Notes under the pieces: model-generated
What the model saw: the letters and a program-made list of their open reading frames with translations, nothing else
What the model was told of the DNA's origin: nothing
Databases searched by the model: none
In this document: positions 7,448-11,307 of the stretch, piece by piece
Position numbering within the stretch: position 1 is the stretch's first letter
How the letters are laid out: every line of letters starts with the position of its first letter
Program-made: the position numbers and the translations under genes
Source of the DNA: Helicobacteraceae bacterium
Lineage (GTDB): Bacteria; Campylobacterota; Campylobacteria; Campylobacterales; SZUA-545
Reading direction: 5' to 3'
Assembly (NCBI GenBank): GCA_031275395.1
Contig: JAISOU010000083.1
Location: forward strand, 1 to 11,307
DNA length: 11,307 nt

Positions 7448-8482
7448 TTATCCGACGATAATTTGCGCTTTGCCGCGATCACGGACGTTTCCTATGATCG
7501 CGGCGCTTTCGTCCCCCGCTTTTTTGATCGCGTCTAAACATCTTTGCGCCTGATTGTCCGCAACGGCGAGTAACAGTCCGCCGCTTGTTTGCGCGTCGAA
7601 CAAAATCAGCTCCTCTTCGGTTTTCAGAGCTTTTTCAAAACGAACGTTAGGCTTTGCAAACTCGCGGTTTGCCAACGTCCCGCCGGGCGCGATTCCGATC
7701 GATGCAAAACTAAGCGCCGCTCGCAGATAGGGCGTTTTTTGCCATTCGATCTCAAAGCTAATTTCGTCGCGGATCATCTCTAAAGCGTGTCCCATCAAAC
7801 CAAAACCCGTAATATCCGCGCAAGCGCGAACGTCGTAAGCGCCAGCCGATCGCGCCGCGTAAAGATTTAACCGCGACATAAAGGCGATCGCCTCTTTCAA
7901 AGCGACCTTAGTAACCATATCCGCTTTTCCCGCGGTGGTGATAATTCCCATTCCCAAAGGCTTGGTCAAGATCAGCCGATCGCCTTTTTGCGCGCCCTGA
8001 TTGCGCCAAATGCGATTAGGATCGACCACGCCCGTTACGCTCAAGCCATATTTCATCTCTAGATCATTGACGGTATGACCGCCTAGCAGGATCGCGCCCG
8101 ATTCTTTAATCTTTTCATATCCGCCCTCTAAAATCTCGCGCAGAGCGTCGAAGGGGACGTTTGCGCCGTCGTGCATAACGAGCGCTAGCGCGGTTTTCGC
8201 TTCGCCTCCCATAGCGAAAACGTCGCTTAAAGCGTTTGCGGCGGCTATGCGTCCAAAATCAAGCGGGTTATCGACGATCGGCGTGATAAAGTCCGCCGTT
8301 TGGACAATAGCGATATTCTCGCTTAAGCGGAAAACGCCCGCGTCGTCGCCAATCCCAACCAAAACGTTAGGATCGTCGCTTTTTATCGCAAGTTTGGGCA
8401 AGATATTTGTTAGGTCTTCCAGACCCATCTTGCCGGCTCAACCTGCGCAACGAACAAATTTTGTCAGTTTGACCTCGCCCAT
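7448..8482 (-). CDS. selD: Selenide, water dikinase (SelD), itself a selenoprotein
   Basis: Makes selenophosphate from selenide and ATP, the selenium donor for Sec-tRNA and selenouridine. The gene starts at the ATG at 8482, directly after AAGGAG, and reads 344 residues only if the in-frame TGA at 8440-8438 is decoded as selenocysteine 15. The residues around it, KLTKFVRCAG-U-AGKMG, are the SelD active-site loop. Sec15 and K18 have the U-x-x-K spacing of Cys17/Lys20 in Escherichia coli SelD. Downstream are the glycine-rich GIGDDAGVF loop, GGHTVND, DITGFGLMGHALEM and DAQTSGGLL, all conserved in SelD. A conventional call would begin at the ATG at 8428 and lose the catalytic residue. A SECIS-like hairpin follows the TGA. 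It is convergent with the DUF805 gene (stop codons abutting) and divergent from the phosphatase gene. Sec-containing SelD is known in several bacterial groups. Confidence 0.93.
8397..8434 (-). promoter_or_regulatory. Bacterial SECIS element inside selD
   Basis: Starting three bases after the TGA on the minus strand, GGCAAGAT (8434-8427) pairs perfectly with ATCTTGCC (8404-8397). Inside, GGTCT (8425-8421) and AGACC (8417-8413) form an apical stem closed by a GGA loop (8420-8418). The loop is about 18 bases downstream of the UGA and contains the G pair expected for SelB binding. Distance and shape fit bacterial SECIS elements, which lie within the coding sequence. The eight-base outer stem is unlikely by chance. 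Confidence 0.8.
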
Positions 8483-8502
8483 AATCTCCTTCTTATCCCG
8501 AT

Positions 8503-8508
8503 ATTGTA
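8503..8508 (-). promoter_or_regulatory. Candidate -10 box for selD
   Basis: TACAAT on the minus strand (8508-8503), about 20 bases before the ATG, in an AT-rich stretch preceded by T-rich sequence. A TTGAAA lies upstream but is too close to serve as a standard -35. The transcript would begin near 8496 and carry just the ribosome binding site. Confidence 0.35.
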
Positions 8509-8604
8509 ATTTGTTTAACTTTTCAAAAAGATCGCCCCGCTCAAAAACTCGCGCGCTTTAGGTTTGCGCTTTTTGCCGCTATCGCGTTTTGCTAAACTTC
8601 CGTT

Positions 8605-9270
8605 ATGAGCAGAACGATCGTTTATGGCGATATTCACGGCTGTTTGGACGAGTGGCGACAGCTACGCCAAAAGATCGGCGTTAAGGCGGGCGATTGCGAA
8701 ATTAGCGTGGGCGATCTCGTCAGCAAGGGACCCAAGCCGCTGGAAACCCTGCGTTTTGCGCGAAACGAGGGGATAGTAACGGTTTTGGGCAACCACGAGG
8801 AAAAATATCTTGAAATCGCTTCGGCAAAACGGCTAAACGAACCGATCGAATCGCGCGGACAGTTGGCGCTATTTGAAAAACTAAACGCAAACGATCTCGC
8901 TTATATCTTCGCTATGCCGCTATTTATCAAAATAGATAACTTAACGATTGTCCATGCGGGACTTACCAATTCCGTGCGGCTCGATCGCTTAAGCGCCGAT
9001 CAATACTCCATATTGACAAGGCTTCGCTATGTCGGCGCGATCGCGTCGGAATACCGTTTCTGGTCGGAGCTATACAACGGCAATCAGGGCTTTGTCGTCT
9101 ATGGACACACGCCCGGCGACGTTCGCAAAGACAAACGATCGCTTGGGATCGATACGGGTTGCGTTTATGGCTACAAACTAAGCGCGGCGATCTTCGAGCG
9201 GCACGGCAAAGGGTTTGACTGCGATCGCGCCGAGATTGTTCAGGTCGCGGCAAAAGAACGATACGCTTAA
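8605..9270 (+). CDS. PPP-family metallophosphatase (ApaH/PrpA-like)
   Basis: Cytosolic dinuclear-metal phosphatase of 221 residues. It carries the full set of PPP motifs: GDIHG (8-12), GDLVSKGP (36-43), GNHE (62-65), HAGL (117-120) and YGHTP (166-170), followed by GIDTGCVYGYKLSA (181-194). These supply the metal-binding Asp, His and Asn residues. The second motif has SKG where most members have DRG. The family includes protein Ser/Thr phosphatases (PrpA, PrpE) and diadenosine tetraphosphatase (ApaH), and sequence alone does not decide between them. No Shine-Dalgarno sequence is evident before the ATG. A TAAACT at 8593-8598 would place transcription almost at the start codon, so a leaderless mRNA is possible (inference). 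It stands alone between the divergent selD and the tRNA cluster. Confidence 0.87.
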   Translation: MSRTIVYGDIHGCLDEWRQLRQKIGVKAGDCEISVGDLVSKGPKPLETLRFARNEGIVTVLGNHEEKYLEIASAKRLNEPIESRGQLALFEKLNANDLAYIFAMPLFIKIDNLTIVHAGLTNSVRLDRLSADQYSILTRLRYVGAIASEYRFWSELYNGNQGFVVYGHTPGDVRKDKRSLGIDTGCVYGYKLSAAIFERHGKGFDCDRAEIVQVAAKERYA

Positions 9271-9422
9271 CGCGGCGACAAAAAAGATCGGACGGCAAAA
9301 AACCTGCGTAAAATATATTTTTGGGCTTTATCGTCAAGTTTTGAAGCGCTTTTGTCTGCGGACTAGGCGAAAAACAAAAAACCGTCAAACCTTGTATTTA
9401 TCGCGTTTAGCGCCGTGAACGC

Positions 9423-9445
9423 TCAAAAAAATTGAGATTTTTTGA
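9423..9445 (+). terminator. A/T-rich inverted repeat, possible terminator
   Basis: TCAAAAAA (9423-9430) pairs with TTTTTTGA (9438-9445). An alternative shorter stem, CTCAA/TTGAG, is followed by a T run. It lies 150 bases after the phosphatase gene and just before the tRNA promoter, so it could end the upstream transcript in either orientation. The stem has almost no G-C pairs, so the call is weak. The rest of 9271-9511 holds no gene. Confidence 0.4.
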
Positions 9446-9464
9446 AAAACGAACGCTTTTTTTA

Positions 9465-9493
9465 TTGAAGATAAAGGTTTTTTGTACTAGCAT
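9465..9493 (+). promoter_or_regulatory. Promoter of the tRNA cluster
   Basis: TTGAAG (9465-9470), a 17-base spacer and TAGCAT (9488-9493) form a plausible sigma-70 promoter 18 bases before tRNA-Lys. The sequence after the -10 is very G+C rich (GCGCC). Such a discriminator is typical of stable-RNA promoters under stringent (ppGpp) control. Confidence 0.55.
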
Positions 9494-9511
9494 TGCGCCT
9501 CGCGTTTGAAT

Positions 9512-9587
9512 GATCCGTTAGCTCAGTTGGCAGAGCATCTCACTTTTAATGAGAGGGTCGTTGGTTCAAATCCAACACGGGTCACCA
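9512..9587 (+). tRNA. tRNA-Lys (anticodon UUU)
   Basis: 76 bases with encoded CCA. The acceptor stem is GATCCGT/ACGGGTC, the D-arm GCTC/GAGC and the anticodon stem TCTCA/TGAGA around loop CTTTTAA (anticodon TTT). The T-arm is GTTGG/CCAAC with TTCAAAT. It is first of four tRNAs, 13 bases before tRNA-Glu. Confidence 0.97.
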
Positions 9588-9600
9588 AAAAGCGATTCGT

Positions 9601-9676
9601 GTCCCCATCGTCTAGGGGCCAAGGACTCCGTCTTTTCGAGGCGGCGACAGAGGTTCAAATCCTCTTGGGGACGCCA
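9601..9676 (+). tRNA. tRNA-Glu (anticodon UUC)
   Basis: 76 bases with encoded CCA and discriminator G. The acceptor stem is GTCCCCA/TGGGGAC and the anticodon stem CCGTC/GGCGG around loop TTTTCGA (anticodon TTC). The T-arm is AGAGG/CCTCT. Confidence 0.97.
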
Positions 9677-9714
9677 AAGAATTGATAGGTTAAAATATCT
9701 CGGTAGTTTCGCTA

Positions 9715-9790
9715 GGGCGCTTAGCTCAGTTGGTAGAGCGCCACCCTTACAAGGTGGATGTCATTGGTTCGAGTCCAGTAGCGCCCACCA
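9715..9790 (+). tRNA. tRNA-Val (anticodon UAC)
   Basis: 76 bases with encoded CCA and discriminator A. The acceptor stem is GGGCGCT/AGCGCCC and the anticodon stem CCACC/GGTGG around loop CTTACAA (anticodon TAC). The T-arm carries TTCGAGT. Confidence 0.97.
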
Positions 9791-9808
9791 TATTTCGATC
9801 TATAGCGT

Positions 9809-9885
9809 GGTTCGGTAGCTCAGTTGGTTAGAGCGCCGCCCTGTCACGGCGGAGGTCGCGGGTTCGAGCCCCGTCCGGACCGCCA
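9809..9885 (+). tRNA. tRNA-Asp (anticodon GUC)
   Basis: 77 bases with encoded CCA and discriminator G. The acceptor stem is GGTTCGG/CCGGACC and the anticodon stem CCGCC/GGCGG around loop CTGTCAC (anticodon GTC). The T-arm carries TTCGAGC. The octamer TAGCGTGG (9803-9810) overlaps its 5' end, and its exact complement CCACGCTA (9883-9890) overlaps its CCA end. Confidence 0.97.
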
Positions 9886-9895
9886 CGCTACAAGC

Positions 9896-9935
9896 AACTT
9901 GCCGTGTTCTTGTCGGCGAAGTTAGTCTTATTTTT
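9896..9935 (+). terminator. Rho-independent terminator of the tRNA cluster
   Basis: AACTTGCCG (9896-9904) pairs with CGGC-g-AAGTT (9914-9923), one G being bulged, around a 9-base loop. The T-rich tract CTTATTTTT (9927-9935) follows. It begins 11 bases after tRNA-Asp and fits the end of the tRNA transcript. Confidence 0.7.
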
Positions 9936-9936
9936 C

Positions 9937-10256
9937 CCCATAACGCCCCTTACAAGCAAGGATTACAATTTCGCCGCTTTGTATGCGAAAACCCAATCGC
10001 TTCTGGCAATACGCCTGCCGTAATAACCGAATAACTCGCAACTTCCTTTGCGCCTACGCTCCATAACGGAAAAAGCGATCGCGTTGGCTTAAAGCGCTCA
10101 ATCGACGTTATCGCGCGATTCAAACGATCGCGGCTTTTGTTTTAGGCAAAATTGACGTTTGCCGTTATTTCAACGTAGCGATTGCGGCGGCGCGATGCAA
10201 AAGCGCTATGCGTATAAAGCGCAAAATTCAAATGACTTTGGTTAAATGTGCGGCAT
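9937..10256. other. Intergenic region without recognised gene
   Basis: Bacterial in composition (it includes GCGATCGC at 10075) but with no long frame. On the minus strand a 33-codon frame runs from ATG at 10064 to TAA at 9963 (it ends FAYKAAKL) with no clear ribosome binding site. The same phase reopens at 9941 for 17 codons over the terminator. TACAAGCAA occurs at 9889-9897 and again at 9951-9959. I would treat the short frames as unproven; a decayed gene or dispersed repeat is possible. Confidence 0.4.
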
Positions 10257-10272
10257 TATAATGCGTAATTTG

Positions 10273-10302
10273 TTGCAATTTTAGTTAATCTGTTGCTACA
10301 AT
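10273..10302 (+). promoter_or_regulatory. Sigma-70-type promoter for the truncated gene at 10337
   Basis: TTGCAA (10273-10278), an 18-base spacer and TACAAT (10297-10302) place the transcript start near 10309. A second box, a perfect TATAAT, lies upstream at 10257-10262. GTTAAT recurs around the spacer and start (10284-10289 and 10310-10315) and could be an operator, although this is speculative. Confidence 0.5.
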
Positions 10303-10336
10303 AACGCGCGTTAATTTTACATAGCGAAGGAATTGT

Positions 10337-10426
10337 ATGGCGTTTGATATCGGCGATTTGCGGCATAACCGTAAAAATAATCGCGTTTATGCGGGGAATA
10401 CAACGGGGTTTTGCGTCGGGGGTCCA
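10337..10426 (+). CDS. Start of a gene cut off by the poly-C tract
   Basis: ATG preceded by AAGGAA at a suitable distance and by a promoter-like sequence. Thirty codons are readable (beginning MAFDIGDLRHNRKNNRVYAG) before the frame runs into the poly-C tract at 10427. The last few codons (GGGP) may already belong to the artefact. The fragment is hydrophilic and has no signal peptide. It is too short to assign a family. Its signals suggest a genuine gene whose remainder is missing from this assembly. Confidence 0.5.
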
Positions 10427-10457
<31 letters not shown>

Positions 10458-10679
10458 TTACATGGTGAATAAAAAAAATACATTTCTACCATCAGCATCT
10501 TTTGTTGATGTGTCTCTAGCTTCAGATACTATACTGATGAAAGAATTCACATTATGAACCACAAGCTACAGCACAACACCAACAAGAGTAACAGATGGCA
10601 ACAAACGTGATGAACAGTTTAACAAGTCAATTCTGATGATGGTGTACTATACTATTCTTTTTTATTTCGTCAGGTGAGG

Positions 10680-10916
10680 TGAGACTGAGTCCAGTTGGTA
10701 TATTGGCCAATAATTGGCCTACTGTACCAGCCCCAGATAATCGATTAGTATGGAGCATTTGGTGGAATGAGAACTGGCAGGGGAAACTGAAGTGCTCAGG
10801 GAAAACCTACCCCAGTGCCACTTTGCCCACCACAAATCCCACATGACCTGACCTGGAAATGAACCTGGGCTGCCACAGTGAGAAGCCAGCGATTAACTAC
10901 CTGAGCTATAGCATGG
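10680..10916 (-). mobile_element. tRNA-derived SINE-like element
   Basis: Read on the minus strand, an A box TAGCTCAGGTAG (10909-10898) and a B box GGTTCATTTCC (10865-10855) are 44 bases apart, as in the internal RNA polymerase III promoter of a tRNA. The region between them can be read as a degenerate tRNA body. A non-tRNA body follows with GGTTTTCC and then CAGTTTCCCCTGCC, wording common in arthropod and other invertebrate tRNA-derived SINEs. The 3' boundary is approximate; no clear poly-A tail or target-site duplication was found. Confidence 0.6.
10705..10719. repeat. Short perfect palindrome
   Basis: GGCCAAT and ATTGGCC flank a single A, forming a 15-base palindrome inside or at the edge of the SINE body. 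The meaning is unknown. Confidence 0.5.
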
Positions 10917-10930
10917 CTGTGCATTACACT

Positions 10931-11163
10931 TAGTATCATTAAATTTCTGGACTCTGTCGATCGTGCAATATTCCAAAACAGAACACAGTATTTCTGAAGC
11001 TGATCAACTTTGGTTGTCCAGTGACTGAGATCAGCTCTTGCTAACAAACCCGACAAAGTAGGAACTCTGCACTTGAGGACAGAAAAAGACCAGATACCAA
11101 AACACTGTGTTATATTTTAAGATACTTGACAAACAGACGAAGTCCAGAAATTTAGTAATACTA
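10931..11163. repeat. Spaced inverted repeat in the host-like segment
   Basis: The 23-base arm 10931-10953 and the reverse complement of 11141-11163 agree at 21 positions, including 14 in a row (TAAATTTCTGGACT). Inside, 10982-10993 and 11100-11111 form a second inverted match at 11 of 12 positions. It may be the termini of a small non-autonomous DNA transposon or a decayed inverted duplication. Confidence 0.5.
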
Positions 11164-11307
11164 CACTTCGCATGTGTTAATAGCCACTAAAGAACTCTCT
11201 GAAAGAATGTATTAAAAAACGAACCTTAATTATGAAATTGAACAGTACCTGCATCCACAATGGGTGATGGGAAATTATCTTGTTTAGGCACAGGGTCAGC
11301 TATTTTC

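Noticed and set aside
7448-8428. Conventional selD call starting at the ATG at 8428
   Set aside because: It has no ribosome binding site and omits the conserved catalytic loop. The upstream in-frame segment through UGA supplies both, so the longer frame is preferred.
8438-8440. In-frame TGA as a pseudogene or sequencing error
   Set aside because: The TGA falls exactly at the catalytic Cys/Sec position of SelD and is followed by a SECIS-like hairpin; a random error would not do this.
9549-9818. An 89-codon frame across the tRNA cluster
   Set aside because: It runs through tRNA-Lys, tRNA-Glu and tRNA-Val, all of which fold correctly; the frame is incidental.
9512-9885. CRISPR array or tandem repeat, from the repeated GCTCAGTTGG-like motifs
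   Set aside because: The repeats are the shared D-arms of tRNAs, each with a complete cloverleaf; no CRISPR repeat or cas gene is present.
10796-11056. An 86-codon minus-strand frame in the right-hand segment
   Set aside because: It reads through the SINE tRNA-like head and has no coding character or bacterial signals.

Overview
The window is a bacterial segment of about 10.3 kb (roughly 84-10426) flanked by homopolymer G/C tracts. On the right it is joined to about 850 bases that look like animal DNA. The bacterial part most resembles Campylobacterota (Epsilonproteobacteria). The reasons are a 590-residue PglF-type sugar-nucleotide dehydratase, a paired flgF(flgG2)-flgG operon behind a textbook sigma-54 promoter, and a selenocysteine-containing SelD. 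The octamer GCGATCGC is strongly over-represented. The right-hand segment (10455-11307) has a different base composition, no bacterial genes and a tRNA-derived SINE-like element on the minus strand. I infer that it comes from an invertebrate host, so the bacterium is probably host-associated (gut or symbiont). The join itself is most likely an assembly artefact.

Layout. 1-83 is low-complexity G/C sequence. 83-808 (+) is a TylF-type methyltransferase that has lost its N-terminus at that tract; it ends at a strong hairpin terminator. 2948-943 (-) is a translationally coupled pair, a 78-residue protein of unknown function followed by pglF. After a 362-base divergent intergenic region, 3311-5149 (+) is a membrane diguanylate cyclase with a c-type heme motif. 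5275-6942 (+) is a sigma-54 promoter followed by flgF and flgG. 7013-7447 (+) is a DUF805 membrane protein. It meets selD (8482-7448, -) tail to tail, with the two stop codons abutting. selD reads through an in-frame UGA that is followed at once by a SECIS-like hairpin. 8605-9270 (+) is a PPP-family metallophosphatase. 9512-9885 (+) is a tRNA cluster (Lys-UUU, Glu-UUC, Val-UAC, Asp-GUC) with a stable-RNA promoter and an intrinsic terminator. 10337-10426 (+) is the start of another gene, cut by a 28-base poly-C tract.

How the genes relate. The flagellar rod genes and the c-di-GMP synthase are next to each other and fit control of motility, although no direct link is visible. PglF and the TylF-like methyltransferase both fit glycan or glycoconjugate synthesis. 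SelD provides selenophosphate and depends on selenocysteine for its own synthesis, so the organism must carry the full Sec machinery elsewhere. The most informative points are the recoded selD (a naive gene call starts 18 codons late), the truncated methyltransferase start, the sigma-54 promoter and the chimeric ends.
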